A stretch of DNA of 64,000 nucleotides from positions 8,990,001 through 9,054,000 of the forward strand of contig NC_091055.1 in assembly GCF_963966145.1 (NCBI RefSeq), in the 5' to 3' direction. The position numbers and the translations under genes are program-made. The notes beneath the pieces were generated by a model. The model was not told the DNA's origin. It saw only the letters and a program-made list of their open reading frames with translations, and made no database searches. This document shows positions 22,801-34,541 of the stretch, piece after piece. Each line of letters begins with the position of its first letter. Position 1 is the first letter of the stretch. This DNA is from Tenebrio molitor. Lineage: Eukaryota > Arthropoda > Insecta > Coleoptera > Tenebrionidae.

Positions 22801-25047
22801 GCTTCTGCACTCGTAATTAAATCATCCCGATGCTGGCCGATTCAATTTCCAAAACACCATTTCTCCTCGCAATCACTTTTTTACAGAGTGCACACACAAC
22901 AATACGTCCGACGTATTTGTCTGAATTGTCATCCGACAAGCCAACTTATGAAATGTCAAGAATTTCTTCGTCAATTACTGGACAATTTCTAATAACGCCG
23001 ACTGTATAAGATACAAAGATTGTGGGTGTTCGTAAACAATAAAATACTCTCTAATGAAAATTGTTCGTTTTCTTTCATATTTCTATAATGGAATGCGACT
23101 CATGAAGACAAACACAAGAATGTTAGATTCGCCAATAAGGAAAACATTGGCTTAATAAGAAATGTCCCCTAGTAATAATAAATATCAGACGAACGAGAAT
23201 TTTTATCAAGTCTTGTCCATAGATGACGAGATGCGACTGACTGAAATGGAATCCATTGGTTTATTTTTGTAAAAAAAATAATAAAAACTGATGTTTTCGA
23301 ACTGGATGTTTGTTGGGTAATTGTTATTACGTTGGTTGGAATGATGCGAAAAAATGTATAATGTAAATGTAAACAGTAAGAGGTGAATGATTTTTTGTGG
23401 CGTGTAACGAGATAACAAAGTGGAATAGTTTGTTCGCGCTAGCAAAAATTGGTTTAATTAAGTGGCGGGCAGAGAACGGTGGAGCGAGCGCGATTAGGAG
23501 GAAAAAGAGAAGATCGGATAGGAGGATTTTGTTCCTTGTGCATTCTTAGCGGAGAAGGAGGTAAGGGTAGTAGCGGCGTAACCAGGTCGCGATGTTACGC
23601 TCCGAGTTACCGACAAGATTTAATACCCAAGATGTATGACTACAAATCGGTTCACTAGTTTTTGAATTAGAAATCTTGGGAAATCCGTAACGTATTAAGA
23701 GTCTCTTATTCAGCGTATCAGGGGGGTTGCTTGGCAACGCTATATCGAAACGAGCCTAGTGAGCAACCAAGCATCCAGTTAAAACATGAGATTTGTCAAT
23801 AATTCCACTTTGATTGAGCCGACATCGTCAACGAGTGCGTTGAAGTAACTTAGTGGCCATCATGTCCGACGGCGCCGGTTCCCAAGCTATCCGGCGAATC
23901 CACTCGGCATATTAACTTTAAGTAACCACTTCATAATGCTATAACTCACTCCTTGGCTCCGCTCCTCCAGTGTCCTCAGCTAGGCTATCGTGTAATCCGA
24001 ACCGATTACTGAAATTAATGGAGATGTAGAAACGCCCCGGACCTGTCCGAATTCTCGAAGGGCTTTCGACAATTAGGTGCGTCTTTAGACTCGGTCTGAA
24101 TCAATCAGATCTAACGCAATTACAAAATTGCCCTCAAATATTCACTAATTAGGAAAAAGACCTTCCACGCTGACGAACAACCTAACGAGAATAAATTTCC
24201 TATCAATCTCTTTTTGTTGGTAAATGAGTAAATGTGTGGCATAAGCCATTTATCTTGTTAAGCAATAAAGGAGAGTGCCTTAATAGTGGCCGGCTATGCG
24301 TAGGAAATCGCCGAAGAAGAGACACCGTTGCCGTACTATAGCTAGCTAGATCTGGCTGGATCTAATATTGCAAATACCGCATATCTCGACTATGCAAATT
24401 GCGTCGGAGTGAAATGCATATTCATGAATGGTATTGGGACATTTCTGACCAACTAAGTAATTTCCCGGACCTGATAAAACCACATTAAACTTCTTGTAAC
24501 GTCCGCAAACCGAAATGACGTTTTTATAAAATTGATGTAGGTCAATTGGTGTTTGACAGCGATTGTAGGAGATTTAATTGATTTATGTAACGGTGACAAT
24601 TGAAGGTCGTACGTTGTGTTGTAATAAAGTGTGACTTAATCAGAAAGAGGTGGCCATAGCTGGGTTCTGAAGTTTTAATTAGTACATGCAGTAAGCTGCG
24701 AGTTTTATTGATGGCTGAGGTTTGCGTTTGACACATATCTGATTGTTTCATATCTGTGCGACTGATGGTATTATTGCTTCAGACCCGGCCGAACCAGATT
24801 AATCACATTTATAAAAACATACCAGAATCATCAATATTTAATCGTGGCACCACACTGACACTACTACAATTCAGAGTGGTAATAATTATTATTAGGCCAC
24901 GGCCTCGATGTCGGTTATTGTTTCCTGATATACTTCAATTAATGGATTATCGAGAGAGGTTGCACTTCACAATAGACGTCACTTCAATAGATCAACCGGT
25001 CAGGAATCGACAAGACGACGACACTGAAGAGAAACCTCAAGATCTTT
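22801..25047. other. Intronic or intergenic DNA, nothing recognised
   Basis: Contains a purine-rich, GAGA-like stretch near 23460-23530 and several short ORFs without family resemblance. No RNA gene or repeat was recognised. Confidence 0.4.
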
Positions 25048-25074
25048 TAATAATAATAATAATAATAATAATAA
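25048..25074. repeat. (TAA)n microsatellite
   Basis: About nine uninterrupted TAA units, directly readable. Confidence 0.95.
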
Positions 25075-25390
25075 TGCCAACTGGAAAACGTCCAGTTTGA
25101 GAAAAAATTATCTTTACCAATGATGAAACTAACAAAAAAGTCTAAATTCCAAGTAAGTGCAGTAGTGGTCATAATGATACCAAATAAAAAAGTACTTTTC
25201 CGTAGTTAAAAATCTAACCATTTCGCTTCATTTAGAAACAAGAAATGGTTTATTAATTTTTTGTATGGATAAAAGAGAGTAACTAATCAGGTTTTGATAA
25301 ATCCTCTTCTGCATATTTTTATAAAAATTGAAAATTATATTCTGTTTAAGTTAAATTAATCAACTTAAGTAAGTACATAATATTTTAGGT

Positions 25391-25906
25391 TTACAATACA
25401 AAAATTTCCGATAATAATGCGGAATCTGGAAAAGTACCCCGAATGCTTGCAGTGTTTCCGCGTTGAATAGCAAGGGAAATTCTCTCGAAAAGGAATTTCT
25501 TTGATTTTGAATCGCCTGATTCCGCAACAAATCGGTTTCCGATAATATTAATGAAATCGATGGCTTCTTTACATCAAGGGCCTAAGGTTTCAAAGGCTAA
25601 ACCTTTAAATATATAATTTGACGAAATAATTGAACTATTTTTGCGTTTGCAAGCCAATTCAGCGGCAAAACTTGAAACTTCAGAAGTTTTCAAAACGTAA
25701 CTGTCTGCAAGTGTATCTACAATAGTAACGTCCCAAACTAAAGGTTGACCATTAATCCATGGTACTAAAGTCATCCCATCTGGGCGTTTTCCATCATCCC
25801 GAGACAATCCGTTTGGTTTTAAAGTTGAATTAACATGAATAGAAGTCAAAGACCGGTTGATAATAGAATTACTTTCAGTGTGTCTGGAAAATCTACCACT
25901 GCTTTT
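25391..25906 (-). pseudogene. LINE-type retroelement ORF fragment, 3' end, broken
   Basis: The minus strand reads from an SSGRFSRH-like block through GLSRDDGKRPDG and PLVWDVTIVDTLADSY to AIQRGN and a TAA stop at 25391-25393. The frame is broken by a TGA replacing the Trp codon after FETLGP. A second copy, intact in this frame, is at 56062-56670. Homology stops abruptly at about 25906, so the copy is 5'-truncated, as usual for target-primed LINEs. From memory of the family, this C-terminal module follows the reverse transcriptase in some invertebrate retroelements. The PD-x15-D spacing recalls a PD-(D/E)XK nuclease, which is inference. Confidence 0.75.
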
Positions 25907-26129
25907 GTTATATAAAAATTGTTAACTTTTTACTAAAACAGTTTACATACACTATTCAACAATGAGATGTGGTAAAGTTGTTTCAACAAATATTAATCTG
26001 TGGTATCGCGTTATAATGGGGTGTCTGGGTAAGTGGCTGCAAAGCTAAGTCCAGGTTGACAACACAAAAAATATAGAAAAGCTATAATCAGTAAGTATCC
26101 ATTTCTGTCATGGGCGAATTTTTTGGAAA

Positions 26130-26739
26130 ATTTGGAGGTACATGGAGAGCCATTAGAAGAAGATCAGTAGAGTTTGGATTATTTGGTGGCGTTCCGCTAA
26201 AAACCGCTTCTTTCTGAAGAAAACGTGATCATATTAATTGGAAATTTGATGATAGGAAAAAAGTGGTTTATAGTGACAAATCCAAGTTTAATTTGTTTAA
26301 AAATGATGGTGCACAATATGTCAGAAAGTTTGAAAAGAAATACACTTTACCCACAATAAAATACGATGGTGGATCGGTGGTGATATGGCGATGCTTTTCT
26401 TCATATGGTATGTATGGTATATGTATTTTGAAAAACTATTTAGTGCCATATACGTTATATTTACTTATTAATTTCAACAAGATAGTGATCCCAAGCCTAC
26501 TTCTAAAGCTGTTAAAGATTGGTTTAGAAGAAAAGATTAGAGTTAAGAGTTGGCCTTCGTAGTTTCCCGATTCAATCCCAATTGAAAATTATTGGGATCA
26601 TGTTGAGAACCGAATTAGGAGTAAAAATTATAGCAACGGAAATTATCTCTTTGATGCCTTGAATGAACCTTGGAGGACTTTGGAGCCTGCTGATATCGAC
26701 AATTTATTAGATAATGAAATTAATGCCGAAGAGATGTAA
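26130..26739 (+). pseudogene. Tc1-like transposase, degenerate
   Basis: An RRRSVEFGLFGG block resembling the end of the paired-like DNA-binding domain leads into the catalytic domain: VVYSDKSKFNLF with the first Asp, GGSVVIWRCFSS, a decayed second-Asp region (SDPKPTSKAVKDWF) and SIPIENYWDHVENRIRSK containing the final Glu. It ends near EINAEEM and a TAA. Frameshifts and stops (for example after RIRVKSWPS, and near 26217) break the reading frame, so it is dead. Members of this DD34E family move by cut and paste into TA sites. No TIRs for this copy were identified. Confidence 0.88.
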
Positions 26740-26776
26740 AATCGAAAGGATATTGTACAAAATATTAGTTGTTATA

Positions 26777-27161
26777 CAGGGTGTTTGAAAATTGCTAGTA
26801 CAAAAAAATACTGGTAATTGGTGATGGTGAGTTAAAGTCATCGGCAAAGAAAAATTTTAATAAAAGTCCTCTAGTTTTCGAGATAAAAAATACTAAAAAT
26901 TGGGTTAAAATTGTTAGTGCCATTGTTAGTTGCCAAAATCTTGCAAAAAAATATGTATTTTTCATATTGTTGTATAGTCCTTCATTATCACGCTTGGTTA
27001 CCAAGGTTTAAAAAATACTGCCCCGCCTGAGGCGTAAAATATGCTGGGATAGGGTTACTTTATCCCTTTTGTTTAAAAAAATTAAAAATTGGTTTTTTGG
27101 ATTTCTTAGGGCTTCTAGATGCCACAGTTTTTTTTTGTACTAGCAATTTTCAAACACCCTG
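26777..27161. mobile_element. TA-flanked MITE, family 1, copy 1
   Basis: A TIR of about 34 bp starts CAGGGTGTTTGAAAATTGCT at the left and is matched by its reverse complement at the right. TA flanks both ends. It is 385 bp with no ORF of note. Compared with copy 2 it lacks about 90 bp internally, around the run after AAAATTGTTAGTGC. Confidence 0.93.
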
Positions 27162-27288
27162 TATATATATATATTTTTTTAATAAATACTTGAAGTTGCT
27201 AACTTTTTATCCAGCTCTTATTTTAATTTTTCCTTCAATTTTATTAGTATCATCAATATTCATGTAATACATATTTTTTGTACATACA

Positions 27289-27768
27289 GGCTGTTTGAAA
27301 ATTGCTAGTACAAAAAAAACCTGGTAATTGGTGATGGTGAGTTGAAGTCATCGGCAAAAGAAAATTCTAATAAAAATCCTCTAGTTTTCGAGATAAAAAT
27401 TACTAAAAATTGGGTTAAAATTGTTAGTGCACCACTGAGTTAAGGTATTTTAAAAAGACACTTCACGTTGTTAAGCAATAACGAAATAAAAAATTTGATG
27501 TTCTTAAACTGTCAATCTGTGGTTGCCAAGATCTTGCAAAAAAATATAAATTTTTCATATTGTTGTATAGTCCTTCATTATCGATGGCAATGTCACTACG
27601 ATCATCACGCTTGGTTACCAACGTTTAAAAAATATTGCCCCGCCTGAGGCGTAGAATATGCAGGAATAGGGTTACTTTATCCCTTTTGTTTTAAAAAATT
27701 AAAAATTGGTTTCTTGGGCTTCCAGATGCCACAGTTTTTTTTTGTACTAGCAATTTTCAAACACCCTG
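27289..27768. mobile_element. TA-flanked MITE, family 1, copy 2
   Basis: Same family and same orientation as the element 128 bp to the left, with the left tip starting CAGGCTG (one change). It is 480 bp and TA-flanked. It keeps an internal ~90-bp segment that copy 1 has lost. Neither copy encodes a transposase. Confidence 0.93.
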
Positions 27769-27821
27769 TATATTAAATTGGTCGTTCACCTAGTGTTTTA
27801 GTTATCGTTAAGATTAGAAGT

Positions 27822-28404
27822 TTAAATTAAAACACTGCTATCATGTGAATACTGCTTTATTTGTAGTAAATGGTAGAACACCAAGGAGGTAAATACTGTT
27901 TTGCAAGAAACAAAATCTTCAAAATTTGTCTGCACAAATTCAAGACAATTTTGTAAATTAAATCTCAGATTAGAGCTAGATATATAGCGGCAATTACAAG
28001 GCAAAGGCAAGTACTGTTTGGATTTTTCCAAAGTACAAATCAAAATGTAATTCCCAAGTTAAAGCCTGTAGAACTCGGTTAATATTGTAATTATCAGGAA
28101 CGAATGATTTTCTTGTAATGTAAGACGTAATATTGAATGTAAGAGAGGCGATCTAACAAAACCAACGAATAACGGAGTTTTGACGTAAAGAGTTCCGGAA
28201 TTATTAACATTTCCACTTTAATTTAAGACTACCAACAAAGAGAAGTTTATTGCAAGAATTCACATCTGCAATGTCATTAATTTTTAATTTTAGAATCAGT
28301 TCGGAGCCCAAGTCGGAGCCTTGAAGTACTCCAGACGTTGGAACAAAATGTGCACACGATTGAAATTTGCAGATGAAACGCCGCGTTTTCGATGAGATAA
28401 CCAA
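27822..28404 (-). pseudogene. LINE reverse transcriptase fragment, decayed
   Basis: The minus-strand frame 28404-28204 contains FVPTSGVLQGSDLGS, then KINDIADVNSCNKLLFVGSLKLK. This is the reverse-transcriptase palm pattern SGVPQGS...FINDI...LLFADDLKL of jockey-like LINEs. The catalytic FADD is replaced by FVGS. About 290 bp further along the same strand, near 27930, FVQTNFEDF resembles the GFIKRNSKDF block expected at that distance, in another frame. The element is clearly inactive. The region between is too decayed to align by eye. Confidence 0.72.
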
Positions 28405-30179
28405 TAATGAAAAAATACTATTAATGATCGTGTAAAATTAAATGTGTCGATAAAACGTGTTTATTAAAGTAGAAGTAGAAAAAGAGGTTTTGGAAATAGA
28501 TTTAACATCGAGGTGGCTTTTTAACGTGTAGATTGGGAAACGTCTCGGGTAAAACAAGTAAAGTTTGAGATTGTAAAGCGTTTTTTCACTGATGGTTGAT
28601 GGTGAACGGACAGGTTTTTCACACAGTGTATGGATATTTGAAAAAAAAATGTGTAAAAAATTTTGTAAAAATTCCAAGCGATAGGAGTCGGAAGTTGGGA
28701 TGAATCACTTGATGAAGGGTTACTACGGTCATCGGTGTCCGTGCAAACAACACTTTACCCGAACGAGAAGTAACTCAAAGAGGTGGCGGTACCGAGCTAG
28801 AATCCTTGACCTCACCGCGGAGGAGGGACCGGCACCGGCCGTCGCCCCCGCGAGTCTTCGCCCCGACAACACGAAACGTGTGCTTACTGCCAGGGTGCTT
28901 CGGCGCTTTGATCGGCGGCTCGATGTCATTCAAAAGTGATCGTTAATTACCGGTAACAGGGCCCGAGTCCCGTTCTTCATTAACACAACAATTAACAACG
29001 TGTTAGTTATCCCGTAATTGATGGACTGGCCCCGTGATGCTTTCGCAATCTTGCACTCCGTCCGCTTTTTCTCAACAACTGATAAAACCATCGAACTCTT
29101 CGCCGCAAAATTCTAACCGTCTTCTGCGTTCGGCAGGGCGACCTGTGCCAGAATCTAATACTACCGTCAAGAGTAGCATAAAAATTGGTGAGGATGTTGG
29201 CCATTATGAACTCTTGATAAACCGTGGTTATCAGGTTACTCGAGAGACAGAGAGCCGAGGCTTCCCTCAGCTTCGTACTACAATAGAACTACAAAAGGAT
29301 ATCGCAAGTTCAGATCGTCTTCAATGCCGCGGCGTGCGACATGGCATTAATTTTACAATTTCACACAATAAGTTCGACTTCTGTACGGCTCTCCAGGTTC
29401 TATGCGGTCTCATCAAACGAAAACTTCCACTCAAAATGTTCCCGTTGTACCAACACGGCACTAGTTGTACTTCTATTAAAAATTACGAAACTGGTTGATA
29501 CAAACAAAACGTTAGAAATTTAAAATCAAAAATTTTAAAAAATTTCACACGTCACGATAACTATCTGTGGAAGCATTGCCTTTGTTTATTTTAATGCTAC
29601 TACAGACGCAAATAACTAGAAAAACTGTGGTATGTTATTATACAAGAACAAATACGAGAATCTTCTCAGTTGAGACTATTTCATATACCCACGAAGTGAA
29701 AAGTTGATGACAAGAAAATAAACAATCTTGCCTTGTAGATGACATAACATAAAGATAGTGCAGATGGTGTACAATTTGAGACAAGCCGTAAATAAAATTT
29801 AAAAATGCCATAATACATGACAGAAACAAATGTAGAATAATCGGTAACATCTTGCAGGTAATACTCATTTGTGTGTTGTTTCAATTATTAGAAAGTGATC
29901 AAGTTGGTGCTAGCTCGCAAATTAATCCAAAGTAAAATAAATATTCCCGCTTTTATTTGCATCATTCCAGAATTTTAATTATGTCTGGTTCTATTATTAT
30001 TGTATTGCTCTTGCTTCCGTTAACGTATGGCGTAGCTTCATCACCTGTCAAACCTTAGATGTCATTTATTTAAAACGAACAACAGGTGTGAATTATTTCT
30101 TTCGCGAAAAACATATCTTCAGAAATAATGATTTTTAGCGTTTGATGATGGTATTTGATATTTACTTAATTAATTAAAC
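28405..30179. other. Intronic or intergenic DNA with one GC-rich island
   Basis: 28700-29040 is GC-rich and open in both orientations but unlike any known protein, so it is best viewed as a possible regulatory island. About 30004-30051 matches part of the TIR element at 49276-49604. Nothing else was recognised. Confidence 0.4.
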
Positions 30180-30428
30180 ATTAATTAATATTAAAATGAT
30201 GATTAAAATAAGATTGTCCGAAGAAAATGTCAAAACAAAATTAAAATGGTGAGTTTAAATTGAAAAGCACTTTGACATTTTTTACTCGCCTGTGATTGTA
30301 CCTATATAAAATTGCAAAAACAATGTGACGATTATTATTATTATTTTAGTTTGCGACGTTTACGAGTGGGGTGTTTAAAAAATTGAGAATGAAGTATTTA
30401 TTGGCTTTGCCTTCATTTAGTTATACTA

Positions 30429-30786
30429 ATGTCAACAAGAAATTACTCCCTAGGATTTAGGGATACTAGGTTGCCATACATTTGGTTAGGTTGGAGGCTA
30501 TGTGGCTTCTGGTGATAAACAAAAAATATCGTAACCATACCAAAAATGTAAAGCAGCGAATTCCTTGCAACAGTTGCAAATGGCTCACTTCTCGCTAACT
30601 GATAGATGTTTTTTCGTTTCTGGTTTCTGGCGGCATATTTAGTTGGACTTCCGCAAAGAATCTCTCAATTGATAGTAACCAACCTCAGCCATTCAAAATT
30701 AGTTTTGAAAATTCTAGTTACATAGAACATGAAAGATGTAATTTCCCTAAAAGTTCGAATCCTAGGGAGTAATTTCTTGTTGACAT
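30429..30786. repeat. Perfect 29-bp inverted repeat within inserted DNA
   Basis: 30429-30457 (ATGTCAACAAGAAATTACTC and onward) is the exact reverse complement of 30758-30786, with 300 bp between. It interrupts a tandem-array unit and probably marks a short TIR element. Confidence 0.8.
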
Positions 30787-30798
30787 TCTGTACATATA

Positions 30799-31003
30799 GA
30801 GCGTGATCGACAATGACTAAGTCTGTTGGCAATGAAACAATTGAAAAGTATTGGTGTTTTTTGTCTCGTAATTGGCAATGATAGGATGTTTTAATTTGAC
30901 ACATTAAAAAAAGGTTATGTTCGTTATGTATTACAAAAATGGACCTTTGATCGTAAATTTCAAATTTTTTGTTACCAACAGATTCAGTCATTCTTAATTA
31001 TGC
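30799..31003. mobile_element. Short TIR element, family 2, copy 1
   Basis: The left tip (GAGCGTGATCGACAATGACT then AAGTCTGTTGGCAA) is matched by a degenerate inverted copy at the right end (TTACCAACAGATTCAGTCAT and onward), with TA at each edge. A second, partial copy in the opposite orientation lies at about 60120-60290. Confidence 0.75.
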
Positions 31004-31487
31004 GGTAGCATTGTTAGGTGTCGCTGGAGTTTGGGCAAAAAGAAGAAGCGTTGGAGTAAACATTTTCGTAAAAAAATATTACATTTTGTCTCCAGGAAAT
31101 GTCGAAAGAAAATTAAAATGGCGAGTTTCCACAAATTTAAAAGCGTTTTGACAGTTTTTATTCGCCTGTTGTCATCGCAAAAGTAATTTAGAAGAATTCA
31201 AAGATTGTTCTTTTTTTTAGTTTGTGATGTTTATGATTGAAGTAGTTTAAAAATTGAGAATTAAATATTTATCGGCGTTGGTTTTAATTTAGATGTTGTA
31301 GCATTGTTAGATATCGCTAAAGAAAAGCGTTAGAGCAAACATTTGACGATGAAAAATATTATATTTTATGATGGAAATGATGATCAAAATGAAATTGACT
31401 GAAGGAAATGTCAAAATATCAAATTAAAATGGCGATTTTCCACAAAGTTAAAAGCATTTTGACAGTTTTGACTCATCTTTGATTATA

Positions 31488-31797
31488 CAAGGTAATCAAA
31501 AAGTCTGAATTGGCAATACAATTAAGAACATTTTTTACTCGGTTATTTGTAATACTGCAGCGCAACCGTATGTTTTGTTGGTTTATTTGACAGATATCTG
31601 ATGTAACATTAACAGCGACGAAATGGTAGGTTATGACTATGAGAGTAAAAATTAACGGTAAAAAAAAACAACAATGTCAATGATGCGGCTATCAGTGTCA
31701 AGCCGTCAACAAGCAGAAGTTACTCCATTTGTACCATTTAAAAATAAAATTCAGTATGTATTATTACCAAGTCAAACAGTCCTTCTTGATCACCTTG
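31488..31797. mobile_element. 310-bp TA-flanked TIR element inside the tandem array
   Basis: Ends CAAGGTAATCAAAAAGTCTG at the left and the inverted CAAGGTGATCAAGAAGGACTG-type tip at the right, with TA on both sides. Removing it restores a normal 313-bp unit, which supports the exact boundaries. Confidence 0.85.
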
Positions 31798-32325
31798 TAT
31801 TTAAAATTGCAAAAACAATGGGATAATTGTTTTTTTTTTTTAAGTTTGTGATGTTTACGTATGAGGTAGTTTAAAAATCGAGAATTAGGTAATTTATTGG
31901 CGTTGGCTCTAATTTAGTGTAGCATTGTTAGATGTTGCTGGAATTCAGGAAAAAGAAAAGTATTGGAACAAATGTTTTAATAAGAAAAATATTATTATTG
32001 AGGTGTAAACGATGATCAAAATAAGTTTGCCTGAGGGAAATGTCGAAACAAAATTAAAATGGCGAGCTGCCACAAATTTAATAGCGTTTTGACAGTTTTT
32101 ACTCTCCTGTTGCCATTACCGCCATTGCAAAAGCAATGAAACGATTGTTAATCTTTTTTAAGTTTATGACGTTTATGAGTGAGGTAGTTTAAAAATTGAG
32201 AATAAGTATTTATTGACGATGGAATTAATTTAGATGTTGTAGTATTGTTAGGTGTCGCTGGAGTTCGGGTAAAAAGAGAAGCGTTGGAGTAAATGTTTTC
32301 GTAAGAAAAATATTACATATATTTT

Positions 32326-34298
32326 GCGGCGAGTTCTGATTCCTGGTTGGGTATTAGGGGTAAGAATGTCGCGTAAAAAGCGTAGGGAGGCAAACATGAT
32401 CAATTAACGAGTGCGTGGCGTCATAACGAGTGAAGATGTCGAGGGTCGCCGGATGAATAAAACGCACAGTGCTCGACGCTCTTCACGATATCACCTTTCA
32501 CGCGAAAGGTGTGATCGGCATCTGTGCTACAGTGCGACACTTCGTCATTCACACTCAGTGTTTGCTTTCCTCTCTCCGTCAAATTCGCCAAACCGAGACA
32601 AAACATCCAGATCGGTGCATTGCATCAGGATCAGGGGTTCCGGTTACAACCACCACAATGGCCGCGGCGGCCGGAGTGAGAAAGAACAAATGAATATGTA
32701 CACGCACGCATTCAAAAGGCTCAGGCTGGTGCCTGACTGACGTGTGAATACCGAACACCGGAGATGTGTAGCCGGAGGGCGGTGGGCAACCAATGCACTA
32801 ACTTCACTTCGCTGAATGCCAAGGCAAATAACACATCCAAAAGACATCGTAACCAACAAGCTAGTTGTCTTCGTATTTGTCACTCAACACCCAAAAATCT
32901 CCGGGACTTCACGAGATCGAGCAGGTTCTGCGATCGAAAAATTCATCCACCGAGCGGCGCTGCTTGCGCGTACGGGAATATCGCAGTCGATATCTCTCGT
33001 TTCTCCGGACGATATCTTATAAAGCCATTTGTTGTTTAAAATAAAATGCGCACACTATAAAAGACAATTGACACATATATAAATGTCACCGGTCCTATTC
33101 AATTCGATATCAGATGGCGCTATCTACGCACATACACATTATGAAGGTACGAACCGAGGAATCTTGATCGGTAATATCGGCATCCGCGTTGCCGTCTTTT
33201 TACCATCTCGCTATCTTACCGTTAAATTCAACAAGTGGAAAACAAGTTTGGTTTCAGAGCATTTCACCACGTGTGCCACCATCAATTTTAAAACACCCAC
33301 AAATACCTACTACGCCGCCACTTTATAAACTTTTCGCTCCAAAACCATTCACCCCCCATGCATAACGATTACTCGTCTTATCGTCTTCACGTCGCTTCGA
33401 TACGACTTCTTTCCGTGCGCGTCCATTTACGAATATGGCTATTTATTGGAATGTCCGTCTTCGGGGGCAACTAACGCGATTTATTGTTGGCAGCGGATGT
33501 GGAACGGTTGGAATTGTTTTTAGTATCTGGGATCAGAAGTATCAGGCTACTGGCTTTCTGATAGAGTTGTTGTTGTCGTTGTTGTTGCATATGCATTACA
33601 AACATTAAGTCTTGCTTGCTTCTCTGATTTTGCTTACGCCACTCTCACCTTATCTCGACACATTCTAATGACTCACATCATTGTAAATTAAAACTGAATT
33701 CGCACAACTCCGATTCTTAATACACATTCTGATATAGAGTTGCGGTTTTTGTAACGACGTTCTGCAATCCGTCGTCAAAATGTCATGCTGTGCAACGCTT
33801 GGACTTCTGAATCTTCCCGTCCCCCCATATAATGGGAAACGGAACACTCATTATCATCGGTTAATCATCCCGAGCACATTCAGAATGACTGTGCGGTCTT
33901 ATTGAGATTTTTGATGTGTAATATCATCCAATTATTTAATGTTTTGTATATCATATTAGACACCATCCATCGAATCCCTAACGATCACACATGGAACCCT
34001 AACGATTAATATCTAGAAAATTGAACTAGATTTAAAAAAAACAAACATTGTAAATAACACAAAAAGTTGTATGCAATTAAATAGTTAATTATTCTTTAAC
34101 AGTAGTCAAGTTTTCTAAATTTGGACAACAAAGTGTGGAATTCTTGGAAGATTTTGGTACATTAACAACTAAAATGTTGTTTGATCTATCGAACACTTAA
34201 ATCTAAATAAATGGTTGAAATACTTCCATAATTGGCACAATTCTACGTTTCGTTAGAGTAAGTTTTAAAATACGAATGTGTTCTCTGGTGAGATGTAA
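32326..34298. other. Mixed-composition DNA, candidate regulatory island
   Basis: 32400-33020 is GC-richer with several overlapping open frames on both strands, none resembling a known protein. A short (TTG)n-like run lies near 33566-33588. No gene is supported. Confidence 0.35.
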
Positions 34299-34541
34299 GT
34301 AACGGGAGACTATTAAAATTTTCACTTAGGGTTGGTTATGGATCATTCTTTGTTTTCCGTTGCACCTTAGACACTGACAAATTTGACATTTCAATAAATG
34401 TTTGCAAAATTTTTAGGTTATATTTCAATTGTACTGACTGACATTTGTCGTTCGTTCTTGCGTGTGTCTAAAGTAACAGAAAAAATAAAAACTCGTTCAA
34501 AGCCAACTCCAAATGAAAATTTTAATAGTCACCCGTTATAA
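34299..34541. mobile_element. ~240-bp TIR element
   Basis: AACGGGAGACTATTAAAATT at the left is matched by the inverted AACGGGTGACTATTAAAATT at the right. Similarity continues inwards for about 60 bp with scattered changes. There is no ORF. The target duplication is unclear. Confidence 0.8.

Larger units (their letters stand above)
30180..32325. repeat. Tandem array of ~313-bp units, interrupted by insertions
   Basis: The landmark AAATTAAAATGGYGA recurs at about 30240, 31110, 31422 and 32050. The second and third are 313 bp apart. The third and fourth are 628 bp apart but contain a 310-bp TIR element, so the native spacing is again about 315 bp. The first interval carries a longer insertion (about 30424-31000). 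Other shared blocks are GTAGCATTGTTAGGTGTCGC, GTTTTGACAGTTTTTACTC and AGTTTAAAAATTGAGAATTA. Units differ by roughly 15-25%, so the array is old. No ORF is kept between units. Confidence 0.88.

Noticed and set aside
30180..32325. CRISPR-like or direct-repeat array
   Set aside because: Units are ~313 bp, diverged, AT-rich and eukaryotic in context. There is no repeat-spacer pattern.
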